Assembly (NCBI GenBank): GCA_964591275.1
Contig: CAZQAE010000017.1
Location: 9,696 to 73,695 of the forward strand
Length of the DNA stretch: 64,000 nt
Reading direction: 5' to 3'
Source of the DNA: G963674685 sp964591275
Lineage (GTDB): Bacteria; Lernaellota; Lernaellaia; JACKCT01
The position numbers and the translations under genes are program-made. Under the pieces are notes generated by a model. It made no database searches, was not told the origin of the DNA, and saw only the letters and a list, made by a program, of their open reading frames with translations. Positions 16,800 through 26,082 of the stretch are shown piece by piece; position 1 is the first letter of the stretch; every line of letters starts with the position of its first letter.

Positions 16800-17780
16800 T
16801 TATTTCCCACCCATCTTCACAGTTTCTTTGGCTTCCGCGGGCGCTTTTTCTGCCTCGGCTTCATCAATCAGCAGTTCGTCATTGATGTCGACCGGGTATT
16901 TTTTACGAATATCCTCGGTGAAAGAGTCAAGGGCGGTTTTCTGAAACTCCTGGGCCAGCTTTCTTTTGATCTGCTTTTCAACCTTATCGTATTCTTTCGG
17001 CTGCGCGGGAGTCTTCTCGATAAATTGAAGGATGTTGTAGCCGCGACGATCTTTGAAAGGCGCGCTGACCTCATCCTTGGCGCTGAAAGCGAAGGCGACA
17101 TCGTCGAATTCCTTGGATTTCAGGCTCTTACGGATGGGAGGGAGTTTGCCGCCTTTTTTGGCGGAGCCTTTGTCATTCGAGTACTTTTTCGCGGCCTCTT
17201 CAAAGGAAATTTTGCCGGATTTGATTTCGTTGTAAACCTTGTCGGCATTTTCCTTGATCTCTTTTTCCTTGTCCTCGGAATCACCACGTTTCAGGCGAAA
17301 GAGGATGTGATTCACGCTGACCGTTTCCGGCGTCTGATACTCTTCCGGGTTTCCGTCGTAATGAGCCTTGGCTTCAGCGTCGCCGACCTCGGTTTTCTTT
17401 TCCATCAGTTCTTTTTTGATCTTGCCGGCAAGAATGGATTTCTTGATTGATTCGAGCTGATCCGTGAATTCCTGGTCCTTGTTCATGCCGCGGGCCAGAG
17501 CTTCCTGATAATAAAGCTCTTCGGTGATCAAACGATCAAGGTATTCCAGTTTGCCTTTTTTGGAAGCAACGCGTCGCTTGTAAAAGGGCGGAATTTTTTC
17601 CAGCTTGGCGTTGAATTCTTCCAGCGTAACGACTTCGCTGCCCACTTTGGCCAGAGTCGTTCCGCTCTTGGCTTTGGCCGCCGCCGTGGTCGTTGGCGTG
17701 GACGCGGTGGGCTGACAAGCGCTAAGAGAAAATAAAACGAGCGTAAATACTGACACCGCAATGGCTATCCGTTTACTCAT
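16800..17780 (-). CDS. PpiC-type (parvulin) peptidyl-prolyl isomerase lipoprotein
   Basis: A 326-residue lipoprotein. The signal peptide ends at a lipobox LSAC (Cys about 22). A SurA-N-like helical region (about 35-135) precedes a parvulin domain (about 140-245: VSVNHILFRLKRG, SFEEAAKKYSNDKGSAKKGGKL, KDEVSAPFKDRRGYNILQFIEK). A long Lys/Glu-rich C-terminal helix follows. PrsA/PpiD-like proteins of this type fold exported proteins. I chose the ATG at 17780, which has AAAGGATGG just upstream, over an in-frame GTG at 17807. It is followed by a strong terminator, so it ends its transcription unit, with mfd immediately upstream. Confidence 0.9.
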   Translation of the reverse strand: MSKRIAIAVSVFTLVLFSLSACQPTASTPTTTAAAKAKSGTTLAKVGSEVVTLEEFNAKLEKIPPFYKRRVASKKGKLEYLDRLITEELYYQEALARGMNKDQEFTDQLESIKKSILAGKIKKELMEKKTEVGDAEAKAHYDGNPEEYQTPETVSVNHILFRLKRGDSEDKEKEIKENADKVYNEIKSGKISFEEAAKKYSNDKGSAKKGGKLPPIRKSLKSKEFDDVAFAFSAKDEVSAPFKDRRGYNILQFIEKTPAQPKEYDKVEKQIKRKLAQEFQKTALDSFTEDIRKKYPVDINDELLIDEAEAEKAPAEAKETVKMGGK

Positions 17781-17821
17781 AGTTTCACCATCCTTTTTTC
17801 GTGACACCTTATTATGTTTTG

Positions 17822-20800
17822 TTAGCGCTTTTGCGCTATGGAAATAACTTCCCTTTCAGGTTCGCGGTTTTTACCATAGATATTCAGAGCGATCAAGCCT
17901 TTTTGCACCGCTTCAAATAACCGGTTCCCCGAGCATTTCCCAATCATCTCCATGAGCTTTCCATCAGGCAGGAGACGAAAACGCTCAGGATTTTGACTAA
18001 CCATTTCGACAAGTTCGGAAATTTTTACCGGTGTGTCCGTATTGAAAGAAAAAATGAGGGATTCCTTTTTGTAATCGATGGCCGTAATTCGCAGTGGCGC
18101 AGCGAGGATTTTCAGGCTCACGACCTCGAACAGGCGCAAAACTTCCTCGGGCGCATTGCCGAAACGATCCAGGATTTCGCCTCTCACATCTTCCAGAGTC
18201 TGCTCATCGGGCGCTTCCGAGATTCGCTTGTAGGCGCCCAGGCGAATGGATTCGGGCGGGATATAATCATCGGGGATATAGGCGGGAATGGGCAGATTGA
18301 CCTCCGTTTCGATCTTTTCCGTCACATCTTCGCCCTTCAGACGCCGAATTTCCTCGTCCAGAAGCTCACGAAACAGTTCGTAGCCGATGGCGGTGATGTG
18401 CCCTGACTGCTCGCCTCCCAAAAGATTGCCCGCGCCGCGGATTTCCAGGTCCTTTCCGGCCACCTTGTAGCCGCTGCCCAGTTCGGAAAAGTTTTTGATG
18501 GCCGAAAGCCGGCGGCGGGCGTCCTTGCCGATTTTTGCGCCTTCCGGGATAACCAGATAACAAAAAGCCTGGGTTTTGCTGCGGCCCACGCGCCCCCGGA
18601 GTTGGTAGAGCTGCGCCAACCCCAGCATATCGGCCCTGTTGATGATAATTGTGTTGGCCTGCGGGTAATCCAGGCCCGATCCCACGATGGTTGTGGCTAC
18701 GAAGATGTCGAATCGACGTTCGGCGAAGTCGATCAAAAGCTGTTCAATCTGATCGCCAGGCATTTGGCCGTGACCGATTCGGATGCGCGCCGACGGCGCA
18801 AGACGGCGAACTTTGTCGGCTATGCCGTCGATGCTCTGCACCCGGTTATGGATGAAAAATACCTGCCCTCCGCGGCTGAGCTCTCGTTTCAGGGCCGAGC
18901 GAAGCGTATCCTCATCCCACCGCGTGATGAAAGTGCGCACGGAAAGGCGATCTTCGGGGGGAGTATTGATGATGGACATGTCGCGTATGCCGACAAGGCT
19001 CATGTGAAGCGTGCGAGGAATTGGCGTGGCCGTCATGGCCATTACATCCACCATCGCCTTCATGGATTTTATCTTCTCCTTTTGCGCCACGCCGAAAAGC
19101 TGCTCTTCGTCCACGACCAAAAGGCCCAGATCTTTGAACTTCACCTTTTTGCCCAGGAGCTGATGCGTGCCGATGATCACATCGGCCTGCCCGGATTCAA
19201 GCTCCTCCAAAACCTTCAAACGTTCTTTCGGCGCGACGAAACGCGACAGCACTTTGACCCGGATTCCAAACGGCGCCATGCGTGCGGTGAATGTCCGGTG
19301 ATGTTGAAAGGCCAGTGTTGTGGTTGGAGCCAGCACGGCGGCCTGCTTGCCGTCGTTCACGGCCAGAAAAGCCGCCCTTAAGGCCACTTCCGTTTTCCCG
19401 AATCCCACATCGCCGCAGATCAGGCGATCCATCGGCTTGTCCATTTTCATGTCGTCGACAATGGTGTTGATGGTCGTGATCTGGTCGGGCGTCTCATCGT
19501 AGGGGAAGGTTCTTTCAAAATCCTCAAACAGTTCTCCGCCGTCCGCAAATGCGTAACCGGGCAGCGATTCGCGCTTGGCGTAAAGCTTGATGAGCTGCCC
19601 CGCCATTTTGCGTATCGCCGCCTTGGCGCGGCTCTTTTTGCGATCCCAGGATCCTGTGCCGAGCTTGTCGATTCTGGGCATGGTTTCACCGGCGCCCACG
19701 TACCTTTGCACCAGCGCCAGGCGATCCACCGGAAGATAAAGTTTGTCGCCGCCGGCGTATTCGATGTGAAGGAATTCTCCTTCCGCTCCGAAAAGACACA
19801 GGCGGGTCAGGCCGCAAAATATGCCGATCCCGTGGCGCACATGGACTATCGCGTCGCCCTCGGACAAATCGCCGAAATCGGCGATGGGCTCGCCCTTTTT
19901 TCCCCGGTAGGCATCGGATCGCTTTCTTGGGCCGAATATTTCCTCTTCGGTTACCAGGGCCGTTTGAAGCGATGGAATAACTGCTCCGGCCGACAGTTCG
20001 CCGATGAGTATTGGGATGCGTAGCGAAGCAGGGCGACCCAGAAAATCAGCAACGCTTTGCTCAGCGCCCGCCGCGCAGTTTGGTTTGTAGCTTTCGAGCA
20101 AACGCCGCAATCGGTCGGCTCCTGAAGGTCCTCGCGCCACCAGCGCGGTGCGAAAGCCCTTGTCGGTCCAGCGTTCAAGACGTTGCGTGAGAGGCTCCAG
20201 CATTTTCTCGCTCCGTGTTCGCTCCAGAATCTCGCTACGCAGATCCGCGTTGGTTTCGGCCTCGAATCGAAAAGACAAACCCCTGCCTTCGGGGAAGGCG
20301 ACTTCGCTGCCGCAAGCCAAATGCCGCAGGCGCTCCAGACTGTCGAAAAATTCTTCGGGGCTTTGATAGAGACTTTGATACTCGACGCACAGCTTGCCGG
20401 CTTCCCGCGCCGTGGCGCGTCGTTTGTTGATAATGCCTTTTTCCGTGTGCGCCATCGCGTCCGTCAGGTCGGGATCGACCACCAGGACGGATGCTGAGGA
20501 GGAAAGATAATCGGCTATCGAGTCCAGGCGTTCATACAAAAGCGGCAGAAGGAATTCGATGCCCGGCGTATGGATTCCGGCGCGGACCTCTTCGACCAGG
20601 CGGTTTCGAAGGCGGCGGTCCACGTTCTGTGCGTCGGCCATCGGCTTGATCCGTTCGGCGAACTGGTCCGGCGTTCCCTCGCTGATGATCGCCTCCTGGC
20701 ACGCGAAGATGCGGGCGCTGTCAATGTGCTTGAGCGTAGTCTGCCTGAGCGGGGAAAAGGAGCGGATCGACCGGATTTCATCGCCGAAAAGCTCGATTCG

Positions 20801-21394
20801 ACTCGGGTGTGAAAGAAGCGGACTCCAAAAATCGATGACGCCGCCGCGAACGGCGTACTCTCCCACATCTTCCACGAGGGGCGCCCGGTGATAGCCCGAT
20901 TCTTCCAGGGCGTAGATCATGATCTCCCGATCTGCCTCCTCCCCCACGCGCACATCCAATGCGGAGCCGGAAAGTTTGCCTTTCGGGATCACTCTTTTGA
21001 GCAAAGGGCCGACCGCCGAGACGACGACCGCCTCGCTGCGAACCGAACCCAGCGCCGCCAGCGCCGACAGTCGCGCCGCAGTGATGGCCGAGTGCGGCGA
21101 CAGGGATTCGTAAGGCGCAACGTCGTAGGGAGGATAATAAAAAAGCTGGTCCTGGCGTCCGGTGTCAGCGAGGAAGAACTGCAAATCGTCATGAAGCCGT
21201 TTGGCTGATTGCGCGTCGGGGCAAATGACCAATAAGGCGCCGCGGTGCGAGACAATGACTTCCGCGGCCACGAGAGGTATCGCGGCGCCGCGCAGTCCTG
21301 AAATAGCCAGGTCCGGTCCTCCGGAGTCCTCAAGAGTTTTGCCAAGTTCGAAAAACTCGGGAACCAAGCCTGAAAATGAAATGATTTTAGCCAT
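17822..21394 (-). CDS. mfd: Transcription-repair coupling factor (Mfd)
   Basis: A 1190-residue Mfd of usual length. It has an N-terminal UvrB-like module (1-about 400), the RNA-polymerase interaction domain (about 510-590, GDAIVHVRHGIGIFCGLTRL), a superfamily 2 translocase core and a TRCF C-terminal domain. The core shows Walker A GDVGFGKTEVALRAAF, LAPTTTLAFQHH, VVDEEQLFGV, MTATPIPRTL and the QLRGRVGRS motif VI. Mfd releases RNA polymerase stalled at lesions and recruits UvrA. The box normally read as DEEQRFG is DEEQLFG here, a substitution in a well conserved Arg that could be natural or an error. uvrA lies a few genes away on the same strand. Confidence 0.98.
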   Translation of the reverse strand: MAKIISFSGLVPEFFELGKTLEDSGGPDLAISGLRGAAIPLVAAEVIVSHRGALLVICPDAQSAKRLHDDLQFFLADTGRQDQLFYYPPYDVAPYESLSPHSAITAARLSALAALGSVRSEAVVVSAVGPLLKRVIPKGKLSGSALDVRVGEEADREIMIYALEESGYHRAPLVEDVGEYAVRGGVIDFWSPLLSHPSRIELFGDEIRSIRSFSPLRQTTLKHIDSARIFACQEAIISEGTPDQFAERIKPMADAQNVDRRLRNRLVEEVRAGIHTPGIEFLLPLLYERLDSIADYLSSSASVLVVDPDLTDAMAHTEKGIINKRRATAREAGKLCVEYQSLYQSPEEFFDSLERLRHLACGSEVAFPEGRGLSFRFEAETNADLRSEILERTRSEKMLEPLTQRLERWTDKGFRTALVARGPSGADRLRRLLESYKPNCAAGAEQSVADFLGRPASLRIPILIGELSAGAVIPSLQTALVTEEEIFGPRKRSDAYRGKKGEPIADFGDLSEGDAIVHVRHGIGIFCGLTRLCLFGAEGEFLHIEYAGGDKLYLPVDRLALVQRYVGAGETMPRIDKLGTGSWDRKKSRAKAAIRKMAGQLIKLYAKRESLPGYAFADGGELFEDFERTFPYDETPDQITTINTIVDDMKMDKPMDRLICGDVGFGKTEVALRAAFLAVNDGKQAAVLAPTTTLAFQHHRTFTARMAPFGIRVKVLSRFVAPKERLKVLEELESGQADVIIGTHQLLGKKVKFKDLGLLVVDEEQLFGVAQKEKIKSMKAMVDVMAMTATPIPRTLHMSLVGIRDMSIINTPPEDRLSVRTFITRWDEDTLRSALKRELSRGGQVFFIHNRVQSIDGIADKVRRLAPSARIRIGHGQMPGDQIEQLLIDFAERRFDIFVATTIVGSGLDYPQANTIIINRADMLGLAQLYQLRGRVGRSKTQAFCYLVIPEGAKIGKDARRRLSAIKNFSELGSGYKVAGKDLEIRGAGNLLGGEQSGHITAIGYELFRELLDEEIRRLKGEDVTEKIETEVNLPIPAYIPDDYIPPESIRLGAYKRISEAPDEQTLEDVRGEILDRFGNAPEEVLRLFEVVSLKILAAPLRITAIDYKKESLIFSFNTDTPVKISELVEMVSQNPERFRLLPDGKLMEMIGKCSGNRLFEAVQKGLIALNIYGKNREPEREVISIAQKR

Positions 21395-21568
21395 CGGAAC
21401 TCACCGACGAAAAGCTGTTTTGCGATTGAGGCCTACATTCGCCTTCGCGAGAAGCGGTGTTGTAACCCTTCCAAAATCTTAAAACAAGGTTGACTGCGCC
21501 GCAAATTCGTAAAGTATAGCGAAAGGTGTTTTTTGCTTTGACGAAGCAACTATAACGCTGAATCGACG

Positions 21569-21593
21569 AACTATCCGGAAATTCCGGATAGTT
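21569..21593. promoter_or_regulatory. Perfect 12-1-12 palindrome upstream of nadA
   Basis: AACTATCCGGAA and TTCCGGATAGTT flank a single central A, a perfect 25-base palindrome ending 18 bases before the nadA start. It is too symmetric to be chance. It could be an operator for an NAD-responsive repressor, or a hairpin affecting translation. There is no T tract, so it is not a typical terminator. Confidence 0.55.
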
Positions 21594-21611
21594 CAAATTG
21601 AGAGGGACGAA

Positions 21612-22673
21612 ATGGGAATCGACGCAGCGACATTTGAAGAAACATATAAAATTATGAGCAAACGGTTGGCCGGGATCGTCCCGAAAGACGAGATCAGGCC
21701 AAAGGCCGAGTTGGCTTATGAGATCAATCGGCTGAAAAAAGAGCGAAACGCCCTCATTTTAGGCCACAACTACATGGAGCCGGCGCTTTTTGTCAGCGTG
21801 CCCGACATGGTCGGCGATTCTCTCCAGTTGGCGCGAATGGCCCTGGAAACCGATTGCGACCCGATCATCTTTTGCGGTGTTCGCTTCATGGCTGAGTCGG
21901 CGAAAATCCTCAATCCTCAAAAGACCGTTTTGCTTCCCGCGACGCGGGCAGGGTGCTCTTTGGCCGAGAGCATCAGCGCCGAAGATGTGCGCAAACTCCG
22001 CGCGAAATATCCCGGGCTGCCCGTTGTCAATTACATCAACACCTACGTTGATATAAAAGCCGAGGTGGATGTTTGCTGCACCTCTGCCAACTCGGTGAAG
22101 GTTGTGCAATCCTACGGAAACCAACCGGTGATTTTCACGCCGGATGAGTACATGGCAAAAAATATCGGCGCGGAAACCGGGCGTCCGGTTTACGTCATTC
22201 CCAATGACGGAGATACCTCCCGTTGGACCGATCTAAAGGACTTGCCCGCCGACGTGATTATCGGCTGGCGGGGGCGCTGCGAGGTGCACGAAGCGTTTAG
22301 CCTGGCGGATGTCCAGGAAGTGAGGGAGCAAATTCCGGGCGTCGCCATTTTGGCTCATCCCGAATGCAGCCCGGAAGTTTTCGAAGCCGCCGATTTCGGG
22401 GGAAGCACTTCGCAAATGATAAAAAACGTCATGGAAAGCGCCGCGCCGCACTTTTTCCTTTTGACCGAATGCAGTATGGGCGACAACATTATGGCGGAAA
22501 ATCCAAGCAAAGACATCCTGCGCATGTGCTCCAAAACCTGCACGCACATGAAAGAGGTCACGCTCGAAGAAGTACTCAGGTCTTTGCGTGAGAATGTACA
22601 GCGGATTGAAATCGACGAAGAGCTTCGCCTTCGCGCGAAAGGCTCCCTCGACAGAATGCTTCAAATCAGTTGA
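21612..22673 (+). CDS. nadA: Quinolinate synthase (NadA)
   Basis: A 353-residue NadA, the [4Fe-4S] enzyme that condenses iminoaspartate with dihydroxyacetone phosphate to quinolinate in de novo NAD synthesis. Visible family motifs are LILGHNYMEPALF, VGDSLQLAR, IIFCGVRFMAESAKILNP, RAGCSLAE (cluster Cys about 115), HPECSPEV (cluster Cys about 251), GSTSQMIK and the C-terminal CSKTCTHMKEVTLEEV, which holds the third ligand as part of a CxxxC pair. The start at 21612 has GAGAGGGA about 6 bases upstream. It is divergent from mfd and is the only de novo NAD gene in the window; NadB and NadC are not present. The palindrome just upstream suggests regulation. Confidence 0.96.
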   Translation: MGIDAATFEETYKIMSKRLAGIVPKDEIRPKAELAYEINRLKKERNALILGHNYMEPALFVSVPDMVGDSLQLARMALETDCDPIIFCGVRFMAESAKILNPQKTVLLPATRAGCSLAESISAEDVRKLRAKYPGLPVVNYINTYVDIKAEVDVCCTSANSVKVVQSYGNQPVIFTPDEYMAKNIGAETGRPVYVIPNDGDTSRWTDLKDLPADVIIGWRGRCEVHEAFSLADVQEVREQIPGVAILAHPECSPEVFEAADFGGSTSQMIKNVMESAAPHFFLLTECSMGDNIMAENPSKDILRMCSKTCTHMKEVTLEEVLRSLRENVQRIEIDEELRLRAKGSLDRMLQIS

Positions 22674-22974
22674 GCCTAACCCCGCGCAACGCAGCCGAGG
22701 GCGGTTGTGCCGCACGGTTTTCGCTTTGCGTGAGCTTGACTGGCGAACAAAACAGGCCAATAGGAAACCAAAAAGATTGTCGGAAATCGCAGCGTGATGT
22801 AGCACAGGCGGGGGTGCCTGTGTCCGAAATCCTGCACATTCTTTGACAAATGGATGCCAGTCACCAACAACTCTTAACCGGGCATATTGAGTTTGCGCGG
22901 TATTTATAGTAGGTAGGGCGCCGACTATCAGGGTTGCTTAAATACGCACCCACTGCGTGAAAAGGACGAGCACA
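22674..22974. other. Intergenic region between nadA and ftsY
   Basis: This 301-base stretch has no recognisable gene. It contains one TGTAGCACAGG hairpin (22798-22824). The ftsY promoter should lie within the last 100 bases. Confidence 0.6.
22798..22824. repeat. TGTAGCACAG-type hairpin repeat
   Basis: TGTAGCACAGGC, a G-rich loop and GCCTGTGT form a 7-bp stem. A second copy with the same flanks but a different core is at 29855-29881. Both are intergenic. Confidence 0.6.
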
Positions 22975-24282
22975 ATGGATTGGACAATCATTCCTCTAGT
23001 AGGATCATTTCTGGATAAATACTGGGGACCTTTTTTTGAGGCGTTTAATGAACTAGCCAGCGAAAACGGTCTTATCGAGCCGCGGATAACCTCGCCGTTA
23101 ATATTCATTATGGGGCTGCTCCTTCTGTGGCAAGTGCTCCGGCTGCACAGATCGCATAGAGAAATTTGCCGCCTTCAAGATTTGCTCGGTGCAAGGAAAA
23201 CGGACAAAGAAGAGGCCGAAGAAGCTCTCCCGGCTTCCGATGAAACCGCCGAAGCCGCGCTCGAAACAGTTTTTGAAGAAGCGGCGGCACCCGAGCTTGT
23301 GGCGGCGCCGGAAATTATCCCCGAGCCTGAACCGGAACCCGAGCCTGAACCCGAGCCCAAGCCAAAGCTCAGTTTTTTTGACCGGCTCAAAAATGGCCTA
23401 GCCAAAACCAGCGCCGGATTTGTCGGCAAAATTGATCAGGTTCTTACTGGTCGCAAAAGCATCGACGACGACCTTTTCGATGATTTGGAAGAAGCGCTGG
23501 TGACAGCCGACATCGGCATTCAGACATCCTACAAACTCCTGGAAGGCGCGCGCGAGGCGATTGAAAAAAAGAGTTTGAATGATCCCGAGGCCTTGAAAAG
23601 TCTTCTCAAGGAGCAAATTTCAGACATTCTTTGCCAGGAGCATCCTCCCCTGGATGCGGACCGCGCAAAGCCATTCGTCATTTTGGTTGTGGGCGTCAAC
23701 GGCGTGGGCAAGACAACGACCATCGGCAAGTTGGCTTCGAAATATGTCGCCGAAGGCAAGTCCGTAATGTTGGGCGCCGCGGACACTTTCCGCGCGGCGG
23801 CCATCGAACAGCTTGAAATTTGGAGTACGCGGGCAAAGGCCGATTTCGTGAAACAGAAAACCGGCGCCGACCCTTCGGCAGTGGCCTACGACACTGTGCA
23901 GGCCGCCAAAAATCGCGGCGCCGATGTCGTGATCGTGGATACCGCCGGTCGCCTGCACACGAAATCGAACCTGATGGAAGAACTCAAGAAGATCAAGCGC
24001 GTCATGAGCAAGATCATCCCTGACGCGCCGCATGAGACCTTTCTGGTTCTGGATGCGACCACGGGGCAGAACGCTATTTTGCAGGCCAAGGCCTTCAATG
24101 AAGCTATCGATCTTTCCGGCCTCATTCTCACGAAACTCGACGGCACCAGCAAGGGCGGATGCATCGTGGGAATCAGCGACGAGTTGAGCGTGCCGATCCG
24201 CTTTATCGGCATCGGCGAACAAATCGACGATTTGCGTCCCTTCGACGCGCAGGATTTTGTCAAAGCGTTATTTGATCGATAG
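22975..24282 (+). CDS. ftsY: Signal recognition particle receptor FtsY
   Basis: A 435-residue FtsY, the SRP receptor GTPase that docks ribosome-nascent chains at the membrane. It has an N-terminal hydrophobic segment (about 41-57, SPLIFIMGLLLLWQVL), an acidic linker with a run of Glu-Pro repeats (about 110-128), then the NG domain: GTP P-loop GVNGVGKTTT near 240, ADTFRAAA, DTAGRLHTKSNLMEEL near 322, TKLDGTSKGG and GIGEQIDDLRPFD. The true transmembrane anchor contrasts with the amphipathic anchor of E. coli. I chose the ATG at 22975 with AGGACGAG upstream over a GTG at 22957. Confidence 0.96.
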   Translation: MDWTIIPLVGSFLDKYWGPFFEAFNELASENGLIEPRITSPLIFIMGLLLLWQVLRLHRSHREICRLQDLLGARKTDKEEAEEALPASDETAEAALETVFEEAAAPELVAAPEIIPEPEPEPEPEPEPKPKLSFFDRLKNGLAKTSAGFVGKIDQVLTGRKSIDDDLFDDLEEALVTADIGIQTSYKLLEGAREAIEKKSLNDPEALKSLLKEQISDILCQEHPPLDADRAKPFVILVVGVNGVGKTTTIGKLASKYVAEGKSVMLGAADTFRAAAIEQLEIWSTRAKADFVKQKTGADPSAVAYDTVQAAKNRGADVVIVDTAGRLHTKSNLMEELKKIKRVMSKIIPDAPHETFLVLDATTGQNAILQAKAFNEAIDLSGLILTKLDGTSKGGCIVGISDELSVPIRFIGIGEQIDDLRPFDAQDFVKALFDR

Positions 24283-24433
24283 ATTCACCGACTTAACGAC
24301 TGTCGCTCCGTCGTGCGATTCCGCTTCCCAAAAGCCGCTTTGACGCTTTTGCGGGTGGTCTGCGCTAACAACAGTTGGATAGAGAAGCACCAAAGTTTCG
24401 GGCCACTATCGGAGTTGGCCTGAAGAGCATTCA

Positions 24434-25891
24434 TCATGGCTCTTTTGGGGGTTTGTAGAAAAACCGTTCGCCCAACGAGCCGGAAAAGGCGTAGTGGTCC
24501 CGGACCGCATCGACAATGGTCCCAGGATATCGCTCTCGGGTTAATCCCTCCATGCTGTGGGCCGGGCTTGAAAGCACGATCAGCGCGTAGGTTTGGTTCT
24601 GGATTCGCTGAACGTACCTGTCCGGGGAAAGGCGGCCTTGCGCCACGAGGGTTTTCAGCAAGTCCGGGTGGGGAATGTCCACCGCATCCGCTCTGCCCGC
24701 CACGATCGCAAAGCCCAGGTCCTCCATCATCAGTGGGCCCCGGTGGATTTTCAGGACCTTGACAAACAGCTTTTCGGTCTTGGCCGAAAGATCGATAAAC
24801 GCCTTGTCAGCCAGATGCCCGATCCCCGCCGCCCCGATGAGTGAAACGATCAGAAACGCCGTGGCCGCGGCATATTCGCCTTTTAGCGACTCAATCTTGA
24901 TAAGCGCCAAGCCAAACCCGACCGCGCAGGCGGCGTTAAACTCGAAAAAGTAAAGCGGGCACGAACCTTCCTTGCCCAGCCAGACCAGATTGACCAGGCA
25001 GCAAAGCCCGAAGATCTGCACCAGCGAATCCTTTTTGGCCGTCTTTTTCAAAACCAGCAGCATGCCGACAAACCCAAAAATCGGTATCAGGTGGAGTGGG
25101 AAAAACGATAGTGGGTAAAGCCGGATATAATCATACAGCAACGCCCAGGAAAACGGTCGCACCGCGTTTTTCACGATCGATTCTAAAAAAATACGCCCGG
25201 TGGCAAGTTCCATGCAGCCGATGCACGCGGCCATCAAAAACCCGTAGATTCCGGCAAAGGCCAGGGCATTTTTTCGGTTGTATGCAAGGAGCCAGACCCC
25301 GATGGCCAGCGGTGCGGCCACAGCGGTCTGCTTGGTCATCCAAGCTGCGCATCCGAGAGCGGCAGCCAGGGCCAGACCCCGGATCGAAGCCCCGGAAAAA
25401 AGCCCGGCAGTAATGCACCCAAGGGAAAGCGCCGCAGCTAAAATATCCACCCGCACCGCCGCCCCAAAACCCACACTTTCGGGCAACACGAGAAAGCAGG
25501 CTGCGGCCCCGACCGAGACCTTCCAGCTGCCCCCCAATCGAGCCACGAGCATGGCCACAAAAAACGCAATGGCCATAAGCGACACAAAGCTGACGATCCG
25601 TCCCGGGAGAAAGGGGTTTGCATCGCTAGTAATAAGCGATAGCAGGGCTGTGTGCAGGGGGGGATACATCCAGATCGGCAGAGCGCCGCGCTCAGGAGAA
25701 AGGTACAGGTCTTTTCCGGCCTCCAAATGCTGTGCCGCATAGACGCTGATGCCTTCCCCGGTTTCGAAGGGGTAGGGCCAGACGATCCGGCTGAAAAGCG
25801 CGATCAGGGAGACCAGCACGGCCAGGGCGAAAAGGCACAACCCGGCTCCGTAGAGAAAGTTCACGCGCTTGGTTTGTGCTTCTCTTGTCAA
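24434..25891 (-). CDS. Multi-pass membrane protein, GT-C glycosyltransferase-like
   Basis: A 485-residue protein with about ten hydrophobic segments (first at about 15-38) and a soluble C-terminal tail (about 390-485). An acidic residue lies in the first extracytoplasmic loop (PYPFETGEGISVYAAQHLEAGKDLY), and MYPPLHTALLSLI resembles the PPL(Y/H) motif of the PMT_2/DUF2029 membrane glycosyltransferase families, which use polyprenyl-phosphate sugars. The start is uncertain: the longest frame begins with TTG at 25891, and a GTG at 25864 is an alternative. It stands alone between ftsY (opposite strand) and a secreted SGNH esterase. The substrate is unknown, and it is not clearly related to the protein at 8131. 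Confidence 0.72.
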   Translation of the reverse strand: MTREAQTKRVNFLYGAGLCLFALAVLVSLIALFSRIVWPYPFETGEGISVYAAQHLEAGKDLYLSPERGALPIWMYPPLHTALLSLITSDANPFLPGRIVSFVSLMAIAFFVAMLVARLGGSWKVSVGAAACFLVLPESVGFGAAVRVDILAAALSLGCITAGLFSGASIRGLALAAALGCAAWMTKQTAVAAPLAIGVWLLAYNRKNALAFAGIYGFLMAACIGCMELATGRIFLESIVKNAVRPFSWALLYDYIRLYPLSFFPLHLIPIFGFVGMLLVLKKTAKKDSLVQIFGLCCLVNLVWLGKEGSCPLYFFEFNAACAVGFGLALIKIESLKGEYAAATAFLIVSLIGAAGIGHLADKAFIDLSAKTEKLFVKVLKIHRGPLMMEDLGFAIVAGRADAVDIPHPDLLKTLVAQGRLSPDRYVQRIQNQTYALIVLSSPAHSMEGLTRERYPGTIVDAVRDHYAFSGSLGERFFYKPPKEP

Positions 25892-26082
25892 GTGTTTTTG
25901 CTTGTCCTGAATTGTCTTTCAGGTTGTGAATCCTACAGGATAATGTTCGACTGTCAACGCTGGAGAGACAGGACTTTTCCCAAAAGATCACGGAGCAAAC
26001 AGCGAGAGGCGAGTCGATTCAATCAGCAAGGGAGGGCATCAGACTTTGGCGCAAAGAAAAACAAGATTTATAGCAATTTCAA

